A model generated the notes under the pieces. It worked only from the letters and a program-made list of their open reading frames with translations, searched no databases and was not told the DNA's origin. A stretch of DNA of 64,000 bases from Aldrovandia affinis (lineage: Eukaryota; Chordata; Actinopteri; Notacanthiformes; Halosauridae). Location: the NCBI GenBank assembly GCA_029706075.1, contig JAINUG010000214.1:880001-944000 (forward strand), written 5' to 3'. Both the position numbers and the translations under genes were made by a program. Position 1 is the first letter of the stretch; every line of letters begins with the position of its first letter. Below, piece after piece: positions 1 to 11,054 of the stretch.

Positions 1-449
1 GTTTGCTTTGATGCCGTCAACAAATGGTCGAGGCTCGTGTTCTCGGTTTCGTGCGTTCGCCGCCTTAGATTGACGTGCTGCGGGGGTGGGGTGGGGGGGA
101 TCGAGCCCGCTTTTCCGTTGACTGAAGCGGCAGACGGAGGGAGATATCCATCAACTTTTTGTATTCTTATTTATTATTATTTTGCAACAGAGCTCATTTG
201 AAATATTTCAATCTTTACTTTAGAGGAACTGAAACATTGAAAGCTAGCAAAAAAAAGAAGTGGATCAGCAAATATGTATAAGTGTTCGCTGTGTCACATG
301 CCTGTACTCGCTGTGCACTGCGTTCTGCAGGCACGCAGTTTAAAAGCGCGTGGAGCAGACGCCTATAGACGTGCTAATACTGCGTGTGGTGTGCGGTGCG
401 CGGTGCAATCCAATCAGAGGATTCATTTCACTCCTCAAACAGGGGTTTG

Positions 450-450
<1 letters not shown>

Positions 451-493
<43 letters not shown>

Positions 494-497
494 GTGT
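451..497. repeat. (GT)n/(GA)n compound microsatellite
   Basis: A run of GT dinucleotides passes directly into GA dinucleotides. The pyrimidine-rich stretch at about 600-710 (CTCC-type units) is a separate low-complexity tract. Nothing else is recognisable in bases 1-840. Confidence 0.95.
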
Positions 498-840
498 GTC
501 CCTCTAGGTTTTTATTGATAATTGAATATTTACTTTCTAATCCCCCTTTCAAAACAAAAGAGAGGAAACAATTGCTTTCCCTTGAGACAGGGGATTTCTG
601 CTGGATGATTCCTCCACTCCTCTCCCCCGCTCCTCTTCCCCGCTCCTCCTCTCCTCCGCTCCTCTCCTCCCCTCCTCCGCTCCTTGTTCTACCGCTCCTC
701 GCCCACTTTCCTTTAACTCCTTGTCCCCGAATGTCCCCTTCTTCTTCCGCATTCTTGTTTTTGTTTTTTTCCGGTGAACAATTGTTTTTGTTCTTTTCCT
801 TTACCCCCCTCCATTTAACAGGGAGAAAGGAGAGACCACT

Positions 841-1372
841 CCGCACCAGTACAGTCTGTGTTCTCTCCACTCACTCACTCTCTGCTCCGCACCAGTACGT
901 TCTGTGTTCTCTACACTCTCTGCTCCGCACCAGTACGTTCTGTGTTCTCTGCCTGTGCTCTGAACTCACTCACTCTCTGCTTTGCACCAGTACGTTCTGT
1001 GTTCTCTGCCTGTGCTCTGAACTCACTCACTCTCTGCTTTGCACCAGTACGTTCTGTGTTCTCTGCCTGTCCTCTACACTCACTCTCTGCTCCGCACCAG
1101 TGCGTTCTGTGTTCTCTGCCCGTCCTCTACACTCACTCACTGCTCCGCACCAGTACGTTCTGTGTTCTCTGCCCGTCCTCTACACTCACTCACTCTCTGC
1201 TCCGCACCAGTACGTTTTGTGTTCTCTGCCCGTCCTCTACACTCACTCACTCACTGCTCCGCACCAGTACGTTCTGTGTTCTCTGCCCGTCCTCTACACT
1301 CACTCACTCACTGCTCCGCACCAGTACGTTCTGTGTTCTCTGCCCGTCCTCTACACTCACTCACTCGCTCTC
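841..1372. repeat. minisatellite, about 57-bp unit, about 10 copies
   Basis: The phrase 'ccgcaccagtacgttctgtg' recurs at about 841, 886, 925, 982, 1039, 1095, 1144, 1201, 1259 and 1316. Most intervals are 56-58 bp, with three shorter units. Variation lies mainly in the number of 'actc' subunits and in the swap of 'gctccgc' for 'gctttgc'. Open frames across it exist in several frames at once because the unit is often a multiple of three; they are not genes. Confidence 0.95.
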
Positions 1373-1811
1373 TGATCTCAGAAAGAGGCCTCTTGAGGAA
1401 AAATCTCTTCTTTTCTTTTTTTCAGCCGCAGCTATAAATGTTGAATCACGCTCTGGTGAGGTAATTGTTCTCCTGTAACAAAATGGCATCGCCATCTTGC
1501 AGATGAGTTCTCTGTCGTCTCTAATGAACTGTGAAAAGATATTTCCTCATTTAGAGGAACAGCAAAAAAAAAAAGACAAATCTAATCTGAACGTGAGCAC
1601 CGCTCGCTCACACGGCAGACCTCTCTGGTGTTTCTACTTTTCAAACTTGGAGAAGGCAGGAATTCTCCCTCCTAATGTGGAGAGTGGCCCTTTGTGAACC
1701 CTGGAGTGGGCGGGGCTGCACGGTCTGCTGCTGCTTTTTCTTTTCACCCTGAAATCATTGTCTGGTTCAGACCCAAGAAACCAGGTGAGGTGCGGTAACT
1801 GTGAGGTAACA

Positions 1812-1962
1812 TGTGCTTCTGTGTGCCTTAGAATGTAGAGCGTGGCGCTGACAACGCTTCGGTTGTGTGTTTCGAATCCCACTGGGACCACATATACTGA
1901 AACATGTATGCATTCACGACTAAGTCGGTTTGGATAAAAGCCTCTGCTAAAAGGCATATACT
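1812..1962 (+). mobile_element. tRNA-headed SINE copy (family C)
   Basis: The head contains 'gtagagcgtggcgctgaca' and a B-box-like 'tgtttcgaatcccac', followed by the body 'aacatgtatgcattcac' and the tail 'ggataaaagcctctgctaaa'. The same order is found at 50268-50372 and 51630-51773, so this is a dispersed family rather than a tRNA gene. The first few bases of the head are degraded here. Confidence 0.8.
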
Positions 1963-2156
1963 ATGTTATATGTAACTGTGTAATTAACTGATTTAATTGA
2001 TCAATTAAGTGCTGAGAAAGGGCAAACAGCAGCGCACCCTGTGGCCCTCCAGGGCCGGGGTTCAAGAGCCCTGCTCTAGAGAGCAATATCTCTCCATCCA
2101 GGTGAAGCGCTGACTACCTCCAACACCTGGCCACCTGCATTCATTAAGCCTGATAA

Positions 2157-2445
2157 TGACATTTTACATTTTAGACAATTAGCAGACGCTCTTATCCAGA
2201 GCGACTTACAAAAAGTGCATTTATACACGGTAATATCAATCATGGTTAGTGCAAGAGATCGGTGTAGCGACGCTGCGATAGACATGGTCGTTGGCAGCTG
2301 CACACCGTGCCAAAGCCTGGACCAGGAGCTGTGTGGCCTCTCGGGGGAGGAACGGGCGAATTCTCCGGATGTTGCGGGGGGAGAATCGGCAGGTCCGGGC
2401 GATCGCTGCGATGTGCCCCGAGAAGCAACTTTGATCCAATTAACG
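2157..2445 (-). mobile_element. L2-clade LINE 3' fragment with internal deletion
   Basis: On the minus strand a peptide with 'FSPRNIRRIRPFLP' and 'ATQLLVQAL' matches the C-terminal part of L2-clade reverse transcriptases. It runs directly into a 3' UTR ending in the tail 'tcgctctggataagagcgtc'. The 3' UTR part is about 85% identical by eye to 22528-22610. The segment that normally lies between (RLDYCNSLL to the end of ORF2) is missing, so this is a deleted dead copy. Confidence 0.8.
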
Positions 2446-3207
2446 TAGCCGTGGTTACGGACAAAGCAAAAAGCAGATGCATCTCTTGGACTCCTGGGCC
2501 CAGGGTTCCCCTCCCTCCACCCTGCAGAAACATGTTCTTAAATGACATGTGTTTCAGTTAACCCTGTATGCAGCTGGTTTCTCATTCTGTCACGGGCGAG
2601 AGCAACTCACCTAATCTTTCAAACGGGTAAAAAAAACGAAGAAAAAAAAAGCGGTTTATTTTATTTATATGAATACAGATTTTGTATGATTCTTCTTTTT
2701 CACTGGCACAGAACAGACTTTATGTTAAATGGATGTTGTTTGATGTTTTTAAGGTGCTACCCCCTGGGCTATTGAAATGAAATGGGAATCACAAAGCCAA
2801 AGAATTCTGAACCGTCGACGGGTTCCCGGAATCCAGCGCCGCTCGCCTCTGGGTTCTCGCTTCCCATTGGCTGGTTCTTGAGCGTGGGCCCGTTGCATAA
2901 TCAATACCTCATCCCACGTGGGCTCTTTTGGCCTGACCCGAACTGGATCGATGCCCACTTCCTCTGGGGTATTTTAAGGGCAGGAGGAGGAGGCAGTGTG
3001 GGGGGTTGGAGGGGGCAGGAGGTGGCGGGGGTGGGGGGGGATGGCAAGATCATGGGTTCAGTGACCTTTGACCTTCGACAGCTGGACTCGACCACCTCGG
3101 CCAATGAGATCTGGCTGTTCTTCTCTCTCTCAAACGCACTTTCAAACACACTCACAAGATTGACTAAGACAGGGATTCTAGTGCACTAGGCACTGTTTTC
3201 AGTATAT

Positions 3208-3764
3208 TTCAGTACCAGTCAACACTTTGAGTACACCTGCTGGAAACTAGGTTTATTTCATAATTGACAATGTTTTACACCGTATAAGTTTCTGTAAATA
3301 CTTGAAAATTACAAAAAAACACATGTAACAATAAAGATAAGGAACATCAAATTAATGTTCAAGAAAAGTGAAAATTGTCACTAAGTCTTGGATTCCTCAA
3401 AATAGCCACCCTTTGCCTTGATAACAGCCTCACAAACACGGGCCATTCGGTTAATACGTTTCTGCAGGAAATCACCCGACATGTATTCCCAGCTCTCCTG
3501 CAGCAATTCCCAGAGGCACTTGTGGGTTGCTTTGCTTTGACTCTTCTGTCCAGTTCATCCCATGCAAGTTCTATGGGATCGAGGTCTGGACACTGGGCAG
3601 GCCAGATCATTCGTTTGAGTTGTCCTTCATGTTCCTCCTTCACCAGATAGTTCTTGCACAACTTCAAGGTGTGTTTCCGGTCATTATCTTGCTGAAGAAT
3701 GATGGAGTGTCCGATTAGCCGTAATCCAGAGAGAAGGTGTACTCAAACTTTTGACTGGTGACTA
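3208..3764 (-). mobile_element. Tc1/mariner element, internally deleted
   Basis: The ends are inverted repeats: 'ccagtcaacactttgagtac' on the left and the reverse complement of 'gtactcaaacttttgactgg' on the right. At about 557 bp it is too short for an autonomous Tc1 element (usually 1.2-1.6 kb). It lies beside a TA-rich target at 3765-3780. Confidence 0.9.
3359..3667 (-). pseudogene. Tc1-like transposase, C-terminal fragment
   Basis: This 102-residue minus-strand frame contains 'WPAQCPDLDPIELAWDELDR', which corresponds to the WPxQSPDLNPIEhhWxxLxR signature around the last acidic residue of the DDE catalytic triad of Tc1 transposases. The DNA-binding HTH domains and the first two catalytic aspartates are absent, and the frame runs into unrelated sequence at its end. 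It lies wholly between the inverted repeats of the element at 3208-3764. A Tc1 transposase is normally about 340 residues, so this copy cannot be functional. Confidence 0.85.
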
Positions 3765-3794
3765 ATATATATATATATATCCTTTTTTAACTTC

Positions 3795-3937
3795 TGCATC
3801 ATTGGTTCCCAGCCCTCTCCTCGGGGACCCCCAGCCAGTCCAGGTATTTGTTAACATTCCACCACCAGCACACCAGCACACCTGATTCAACTAACCAATG
3901 CTCATTAAGTAGTTAGTTAACAGTTTGGGAGCCATTG
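3795..3937. mobile_element. possible non-autonomous hAT-like fragment
   Basis: 'ttggttcccagccctctcct' followed by 'cacacctgattcaactaacc' has the wording of a common fish non-autonomous DNA element. I see no matching second end or target duplication. Assignment rests on recalled family resemblance only. Bases 3940-5060 hold no recognisable gene; they contain short C and G runs and two poly-A/T stretches. Confidence 0.35.
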
Positions 3938-5065
3938 TAGTACGCGCTTGGCGTTAGCGACTTGGCACGCTGTCGTTGCGGCGTGCGTGATTGAGGAACG
4001 TATCGTGGTCACCAGTTAGAGCAGCCTGTGCCTGTCTCTTTAGACCTCGCGGTTGGACGATAATGCGACTGTAGTTTAGGATTTAAGTTTTGGGGGGGGA
4101 TTGAAAGTCGATATGTGCCCCCCCCCTCAACTATATTAAGAAATAGTTAGTTTTAAGAGTAAAATGAGGCTGACTGGCTGGTTTCTCAGCGTGTGACAGT
4201 AGGATTGATGCCCAGAATGCTTAAACCAATCACACGCTCTCTATCTGATAGTCATTTCTTTGATCCCCCCCCCCCCACCCCCAACGAATGTTGCAGAAAG
4301 TATCGGGGCAAGAAATGAATTTCGGAGCATAACCATGGATGGATGGCTTCACAAATTGTCTCAGGATCCAGGTTCAAGGGTACTCATCAAATATGAAGCT
4401 GTTTTTTTCCCTCTTTCCCCACTTCCATCACCGTCTTCTAGGCCGACGCTTTTGTGATTTATGGACGGGGAAGTTGACCATGTTATCAGGAGGGCGAAGC
4501 TACAATCATCATAAGTCACGCCGCGAGGCTCTTCTTTCTCCTCCTGGGAGGGGGGGGGGGGGGAGGGGGTCGCCGGGTGGAGCCTGAACGGGTGGAGAGG
4601 GGAAATAAATAAATAAATGAAATCTGATTGATTGATTCGAGCGAAATCACGAGAGGCGGAAAGAATCTGTGGTCCCCCCCCCACCCGCGCCCAAAACCAG
4701 AGCCGGTCCCGCCACATGCTGCTAAATCCATTAGCTCTTCAGCTCATAAATAAATGATAAAATGCTCAGTTTTTTTCTTCGCAGGTTAAAGGATTTGTTG
4801 TAAAAGATGACATTTACGTCATTAATGAGCCGCCAGCCATCGCACAACAATAGAATTATTCTCACCGCGGGCGAACTCTCGTTCTGACTGCGAGAGAAGG
4901 TCATTCTTTCCAGGTGTACGCGTTCACAGCCAGGATACTCACAACGGAAAAATGTGGCTAGTATTTTTTAAACCATTATTTAACCACAGACATTTTGAAA
5001 TATAATAAATTTATCACAATTTTGTATTGTCACGTCCAAAACAGAATGGTACAGATGCTTCACAG

Positions 5066-5264
5066 GAATTTGAGATGTAGGTATGTTTGATAGGGTGGAG
5101 AATTTGAGATGTAGGTATGTTTGATAGGGTGGAGAATTTGAGATGTAGGTATGTTTGATAGGGTGGAGAATTTGAGATGTAGGTATGTTTGATATATTAG
5201 AGAATTTGAGATGTAGGTATGTTTGATAGGGTGGAGAATTTGAGATGTAGGTATGTTTGGTAGG
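5066..5264. repeat. minisatellite, 34-bp unit, 6 copies
   Basis: 'gaatttgagatgtaggtatg' starts at 5066, 5100, 5134, 5168, 5202 and 5236, exactly 34 bp apart. The fourth copy differs (tatattag for tagggtgg), and the last copy decays at its end. Confidence 0.97.
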
Positions 5265-5439
5265 TTAGACTTATGAAGCTCAAAAGCGCTAATGTTATGT
5301 CGATCTGAGGAAAATATGTTATTTATGTCACAAAGCCCAAAGTTAGCTTGGTAACAAAAAAACACAATAAATATGTGCTACCTATACTAGTAGAGCAGCA
5401 TCAATGTGCGGTGGTGTCATGCCCATTTCTTTATTTAAT

Positions 5440-5580
5440 TTCAGATTTTTAGCAGATGCTCTTATACAGAGCAACACAGTTTATTTCCTTACAGTCACTC
5501 CATTTATACAGCGGGATATTCTCGTGAAGCGATTCAGGTTAAGTGCCTCGCTCAAGGGTACAACGGCACAACAAACTTTG
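5440..5580 (-). mobile_element. SINE copy (family D), minus strand
   Basis: Read on the plus strand it begins with the reverse tail 'agcagatgctcttatacaga' and continues 'gattcaggttaagtgcctcg' and 'ctcaagggtacaacggc'. The same order appears in the minus-strand copies at 49645 and 53188. The tRNA-like head is missing here. Confidence 0.7.
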
Positions 5581-6128
5581 TGTTAAGCCATCTCCAGGGG
5601 TCTCCAACATTTTATGATCTTAAAACTCCAGAATATGCACAACGTCAGCACACTACACTACAAACTCCAAAGCGTCTGAAGTTTAGAGACCAACAACAGG
5701 AGAAGGAGAAAAGCCACACAGCACTGCCTTTCTGGCTGACGTCCTCCGGTCTTATCAGGACGTGAAGACAAACATACCTTTAACCTGATATGCTTTACAT
5801 CGGATTCCTCCTGTGGTATTATCGGAACAAACGAAGAACGGCCCTTCTCATTCATGCTGGTGTGGTGCACGTTAAATCTCTGTGCTAATTCTATTGGCTC
5901 GTCACTCTGGAATGCACTGTGGAGGACGGCACCATTGTCTGTCCTGCTGTTGATCAGCCTCTCCGCTTCACTGGCCCTTCCTTACGGGGGGCGGTCAGCA
6001 AACAATGGCGCCTCAATGCCCGCGGGAGCGCAGAATGGAAGGCAGGCTATTTCCGTTTGGAGGCAGATGCATGTCTGACTAATTCAAATGATGCTCCGCG
6101 CTTGGAAGGCTGGAGGTAGTCTTGTAGG

Positions 6129-6312
6129 TTTTTGTGTGTGTGTTTGTTTGTGCGTGCGTGCGTGCGTGCGTGCGTGCGCATGTGCATGCTGTCCCTGCTG
6201 TCCCATATAATTCTTGAATCCCAATCTATTTGCCGTTTCGAGGCAAGGGTATATGTTAAATGGCAACATACCTGCACTGAGAAAAGCTTGTGTGTGTGTA
6301 TATATATATACA

Positions 6313-6348
<36 letters not shown>

Positions 6349-6386
6349 TGTATACACACACACACACACACACACACACAGGTATA
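6129..6386. repeat. GT/GCGT tract and a (TG)n(TA)n(CA)n palindrome
   Basis: 6129-6182 is GT and GCGT repeats. 6288-6386 reads TG repeats, TA repeats with CAGTATA near one end and ATACTGTATA near the other, then CA repeats. The second block is nearly self-complementary from end to end and could form a long hairpin. Confidence 0.93.
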
Positions 6387-6672
6387 TATAATTGTCTCTT
6401 TTTTTGCCCGCTCTAAATGAAGGGATACGGATGGCATTTGAAATGGCAGCCTGGCTCTCCAGGGTTCCCTACATCTAGCCCAGATCCTTCATCTCACTTG
6501 AGGAATGGCCCCTGAGCGCCGCCCTGGAGACTGAAGAACGATGTCCACCGGGCTGCATCAGTTTACTTATTAAATATAAGCTCTCTCTCACCGCGGCCTC
6601 GCCGGGCACCAGCCTGCCCTCCCCCCAGAGCGGCGGCATGGCTTATTTAGAGCCTCGGTACGGAGCGACCGC

Positions 6673-7040
6673 CCCAACATGGCCGCTCGGTATGGAGCAA
6701 TGCCCCAACATGGCCGCTCGGCCTGGAGCAATACCCCAACATGGCCGCTCGTTCTGGAGCAATGCCCCAACATGGCCGCTCGGCCTGGAGCAATACCCCA
6801 ACATGGCCGCTCGTTCTGGAGCAATGCCCCAACATGGCCGCTCGGCCTGGAGCAATACCCCAACATGGCCGCTCGTTCTGGAGCAATGCCCCAACATGGC
6901 CGCTCGGCCTGGAGCAATGCCCCAACATGGCCGCTGGGTCTGGAGCAATGCCCCAACATGGCCGCTGGGTCTGGAGCAATGCCCCAACATGGCCGCTCGG
7001 CCTGGAGCAATGCCCCAACATGGCCGCTCGGCCTGGAGCG
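6673..7040. repeat. minisatellite, 31-bp unit, about 12 copies
   Basis: 'ccccaacatggccgctcg' recurs every 31 bp from about 6673 to 7017. Two main sub-types alternate (cggcctgga and cgttctgga), so part of the array has a 62-bp period. Since 31 is not a multiple of three, the frame rotates through the array and long frames appear on both strands; these are artefacts. Confidence 0.97.
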
Positions 7041-7130
7041 GGGAGCATTGGCTGTGTCTGTGATGAAAACCCCGGGCCTCGGGCCTCAGGCCTGGACGGG
7101 GGAGGCACCGCCCTTGCCCACTTGAGGAGA

Positions 7131-7455
7131 TAGAGGTAAGTGCCTAAATAAAGGAAACACCAACATAGAGTGTGTTAATAGGGCGTTGAGCCATCAGAAC
7201 AGCTTCAATGTGCCTTGGCATAGATTCTACAAGTGTCTGGAACTCTATTGGGGGGGAAGCAACAACATTCTTAGAAAATGCATAGAAATGCTTCACCACA
7301 GGATGAAGGTGATCACTCAGAATGGCTTTGTATTTACCTTGCCCTCTAAGGGGTTGAGTGGACCTAAACCATGCCAGGAAAATGCACCCCACACCATAAC
7401 AGAGCCACCAGCATCCCTCATTTACTCGTTTCCTTTATTTTGGCAGTTACCCGCT
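7131..7455 (-). mobile_element. non-autonomous Tc1-like element (TACAGGT-end family), copy 1
   Basis: The left end reads 'agtgcctaaataaaggaaac' and the right end 'cgtttcctttattttggcag', which are inverted relative to each other. The interior keeps a fragment of transposase on the minus strand ('IFLAWF' next to 'PLRGQGKY', echoing the family's WHGLGPLVPLEGKV stretch). Other copies are at 11891, 13868, 51575 and 61505. Confidence 0.85.
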
Positions 7456-7789
7456 GTCATTGGAGGAGACATCCCCTCTGTCCCTGGGGGAAGCAGGGCC
7501 TTGTGAATTTGTGTGCGATAAGGAAGGAAGGCAGCTAGGAAGAGCAGTGGGGAGAAGATAATCTTAACCCCCCCCATCCCCATTCCAACTTCCCACCTGT
7601 TACCAGCAGCCGGATATTGATTAAAGACGAATCCCAGCAGACTGTGGTGGGGGTGGGGGGGTTATGGTTTATGGGGGCTGTATTTGTGGATCCACGAGGG
7701 TCAGCGGCCTGTGAAGACTCGACAGGCTTGACAACGCCTCCTTCCGGAACACTACAGGAGCGCTCGGTTGTTTGTCCTCTCTCTCTGCG

Positions 7790-7875
7790 CCCTTTCTCTC
7801 TCCCTCTCTACCCCTCTCTCTCTTTTTCTCTCTCACCCTCTCTCTTGCTCCCCCCTCTCTCCCTCTTCATCCCAT
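7790..7875. repeat. CT-rich low-complexity tract
   Basis: Imperfect CTCTCT and CCCT repeats. Bases 7456-8280 otherwise hold no recognisable gene; they are moderately GC-rich and free of clear repeats. Confidence 0.9.
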
Positions 7876-8279
7876 CGCCTGCCTGCCTGGTGTCAGTGGA
7901 GTCAATTAAACACAGATGGCTGGATTTCAGGGCCAGCGCGTGGCGAGGGGGGGCTCCATTTTGAGCGCTGAGTGATAGGGGCTCTTACATGGGGCCTAGC
8001 GGTGGGAGAAGCCTGGGGTTTTCCCAGGGGGGACGGCTGGCCACTAAGCCCCTCGGTGTGGGGCTGGGTAGATAAGCCGCTGGATTAGGAAAGGCTCTCT
8101 GCTGCTCGATCCTCCTTCTGAGAATGATGGCAGGTACTTTGGACTAATGAACAGGGAGGTTGTTGGGGTTTTTAAAGCCTGAAATAAAATAAAGAAAATG
8201 AAAAAGCTATGACATCCCCACTGTTCCTGAAATTTCTTTTTAAATGTGTTAAATAAATTAAATATTTTCTCTCTCGTTT

Positions 8280-8475
8280 CACCTTGGTGCTCATCCTAGG
8301 TCTGAAACCAGTCAGCGCTTTGATTTACAAATGGGTTTCTCCGCAAACACAGTTAACTTTGGCCACTTCCTGAACTCGACAAACTTGGGAAATGTGAACA
8401 CTTGAACACTTTCGCTTTAAGTCAAAGTTAAGGAGAAATGTTCGCTGAATTCAGGGCCCGGAGGTTTTTATTAAA
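8280..8475. mobile_element. degraded MITE with GGATTCAATCA-type ends, copy 1
   Basis: The right end 'tcgctgaattcagggc' and the interior 'tttacaaatgggtttctccg' correspond to the parts of the better preserved copy at 8765-8958. Divergence is high, so the boundaries are approximate. Confidence 0.5.
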
Positions 8476-8764
8476 ACGGTGAAGCGATTTTTTACAATAC
8501 TGTTATGTGTGATGGAGCTGTGAGATTCATTTTCACTTTGGAGTGTAAAAATGAGGACAGCAGATGGATCTCTGCAAAAAAAATTGTTATACTTTTTTTA
8601 ACACATGACTCTGAAGGCCTTACCATCTTAGTTCTGGAATAGTATGGGTTTTTCTGGTGGGGGGGGTTTAACCAATCAGATTGTGTTAATATGTTGGCAG
8701 GTATGCTGTATTTTCAGAGCAGAAATACCATGAATTTCAGCTGAATTTCTGAAGTGAAGGGTGA

Positions 8765-8958
8765 GCGTAAGTGAGTCGATTGGATTAAATCAGCATTTGT
8801 CCTTTGACTTGCAAATAAATGCAGCATTTTTTTTTTCTCACAAACACAGTTTGGCAAGTTCATTTAGGTGATCACGGCTGTCTTTGTGGAAGAAATGTGC
8901 TTTACATTCTGTTGACGTTAATGTTAAGGACTAATGTTTGTTGAATCCAGGCTATCAC
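8765..8958. mobile_element. MITE with GGATTCAATCA-type ends, copy 2
   Basis: The left end 'ggattaaatcagcatttgtc' is the imperfect inverse of the right end 'ggactaatgtttgttgaatc'. The interior has no coding potential. Copies at 26484-26740 and fragments near 53190 and 53370 share the ends. Confidence 0.7.
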
Positions 8959-9299
8959 GTGTGGAACCTCTAGGTCTAGATGGGGAAGTTTCCGGAAGGA
9001 CACAGATGGCGGGAAGTGATGCGCCCAGCAGTGGACAGTTTAGATGAGATATTAGCCAGTCAGACAGTCCCAAAGCCTGAGTCATCGAGCAGAGGCGTTG
9101 GTTTTGCGTAAGTTTCCTGATGAGCCACAGGAACGTCAACAAGCCGGCGAGCAAACTGATTCATGCTGGGCGACCGAGGTCCCACAGCCGCGTCCTCAGG
9201 AAAACAAACACAGGAAAGAGCTGCAGTTTAACGGTGGAACGCGAGCGCGACCAGTTTAACTGCTGGAAGGGCGAGCGATGTTCCTCAATATTCCTCAAG

Positions 9300-9478
9300 T
9301 CCATCTTCTTTCGATGCAGGGAGAGAGAGAGAGAGAGAGAGAACTATGTTTGTTCAATGTTTTGTTATATATATTTTTTTTTGTATTGATGCAAATATTT
9401 TGTAAATAATACCATAATATATATATTTTTTTAACATATGTTATGCCAATAAAGCATTTAAATTTAAATTGAATTGAG
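9300..9478 (+). mobile_element. non-LTR retrotransposon 3' end (GA tract plus AATAAA and TTGAATTGA tail)
   Basis: A GA microsatellite is followed by an AT-rich stretch, 'gccaataaagcatttaaat' and the short repeat 'ttgaattga'. A polyadenylation-like AATAAA followed by short tandem TTGAA units is how several fish non-LTR elements end. Only the tail remains, so clade assignment is weak. Confidence 0.5.
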
Positions 9479-9479
9479 G

Positions 9480-10495
9480 GATGGACAGAGAGAGAAACAG
9501 AGACAGCACAACTTACAGAAATGGGGAATCAGAGTGTGGAGTGGGGGAGTAGGCTGTGCGTTGGACCCGTAACTAAGGGCCCCTCCTCACAGAGACCCGT
9601 AACTAAGGGCCCCTGTGATGTTCTGGTAGATTTGCATCCTGGGGCCCGGGGGCCAGTGACAGGAAGCCCAGCATGGGCTTGAAGAAGGGGATAAGAGGCA
9701 GAGAGGTGTGGCCCCACTCTGAGCTGTGTTCAAACAGGGGAAAGAGCCTCCAGCAGGACCCTCCCCCGGCCAGGTCTGAATTTATTGAGACCCTTGATAA
9801 AAATGAGCAAAAGATGCTGCATAAAATAAACAACACAGCTAAGGAGCTGCATTTCATGCTCAAAAATATGGGAAATGATGTTATTTTATTCTAACACAAT
9901 TAGAATTACATTTCAGGAGGTTTGGACACATATTTATTATTTTTAAGTATATATTTATCTGTGGAAGCAAGGGAATAAGAACTTAACAAGCTCATATTTT
10001 CCCAAGGAAACTCCACGGGGTGGCTGGCAAAAATTCAGCAGGTGTTTATGCATTTATGCACTTAAAAAAAAAAAACAATTAACAGGTTTCTCTTGTTTTC
10101 AGACTGTTCGTAATCCAGCCCATCTGTTACGTCAGCCTTGCAACGAGAAGGACTGTGAACATTGTGAAAGCACAGCTAAAATATGTCCATTAATAACTGT
10201 AAGTGGGATGTTTAGGAAGACATCTCGCTTCCTGAATAACAAAGGCCTCTTCAGGCCCTGCTGTGGAATGTTTTACACCTGTGTCTCGATGGGGGGTTGG
10301 GGGGTGAGTACTTCTGGGTTTAGAGTACTACAGCCGTGTGATAACCACACCTTATGACGCCAACCAATTTGTACCAGATGGGACTTGAGGTGTGCAAGGT
10401 TGTTCATTCTTAAGTACTTTTCCTTTTTTTTTTTCTTTCTGTGGAGCCGTTGGAGCCGAGCTTTACGCAACAGGAAATTAGGCTGTTTTCCTGTT
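9480..10495. other. no gene recognised
   Basis: The stretch holds a small direct repeat ('gtaactaagggcccct' at about 9569 and 9600), poly-A runs near 10068 and a poly-T run near 10422. I see no exon, RNA gene or element boundary. Confidence 0.6.
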
Positions 10496-10870
10496 GGGGC
10501 CTCCGATAGCGCAGCGGTCTAACGCACCTGTATTGGCTGGTCCTTTACGAGTGTGAGCTGCCTATCCTGCTCTTGGTTCGAAACCCGACTGTACCAGACC
10601 GGCCATGACCAGGAGCCCTGATTGGCGTTTGGCTGTCCGCCCCAGGGGGAGGGGGGAGGGTGAGCCGGCACAAACTCGCTGAGAAGCGCATATGGGTGTC
10701 TCCAGAACGTGGGTGGGTGAATTCCATCTCGAAGGAAGCAGGAGTTCACTGCCCTCTGAGAATTAGCTTGCCTCGTAGAGACGGGCGGCGAGTTCATGTG
10801 GGGAGGGCAATTCGAAATAAATCGAGGGTAGAATTGACCACTAAATTGGGAGAAAAACCGAAAAATCTGA
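10496..10870 (+). mobile_element. tRNA-headed SINE (family A), full-length copy
   Basis: The head 'cctccgatagcgcagcggtc' holds an A-box-like 'tagcgcagcggtctaa' and, about 60 bp on, a B-box-like 'ggttcgaaacc', as expected for an internal RNA polymerase III promoter. The body continues 'agaagcgcatatgggtgtct' and 'cgtagagacgggcggcgag' and ends 'ctaaattgggagaaaaacc'. A minus-strand copy with a shortened head lies at 54440-54748 and a partial one at 48880-49010. Confidence 0.88.
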
Positions 10871-11054
10871 AACAAATATATAAGAAGCTATTTTCCTGTC
10901 CAAAACTCAGTCCTGCAAAGGTGGAAATGCGCCTTTGGGGCAATGCAAACCGGTGTGTTCTGCAGCGCACAGTTAATGTTCTGCTGTAAGAGTGTCAACG
11001 ATCGTATGAACCCAAAGTTAAGCAAGATGTCCACACACTGTCTACACTGTCTAA

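Noticed and set aside
350..1478. Overlapping frames of 132-341 codons rich in CVLC, HQYV and LHSL
   Set aside because: They are translations of the 57-bp minisatellite in several frames at once, with no domain or splice context.
2010..2150. Possible non-autonomous element around 'ccctccagggccggggttca'
   Set aside because: Wording resembles a common fish element, but neither ends nor target duplication can be located, so it is not annotated.
6588..7133. Long frames on both strands with GHVGAL or MAARPGAMPQ repeats
   Set aside because: They follow the 31-bp minisatellite; all frames are open because the unit lacks stops, not because of selection.
10496..10600. Possible tRNA gene because A-box and B-box words are present
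   Set aside because: It is the head of a SINE with further copies at 48880 and 54440; it does not fold as a complete tRNA.
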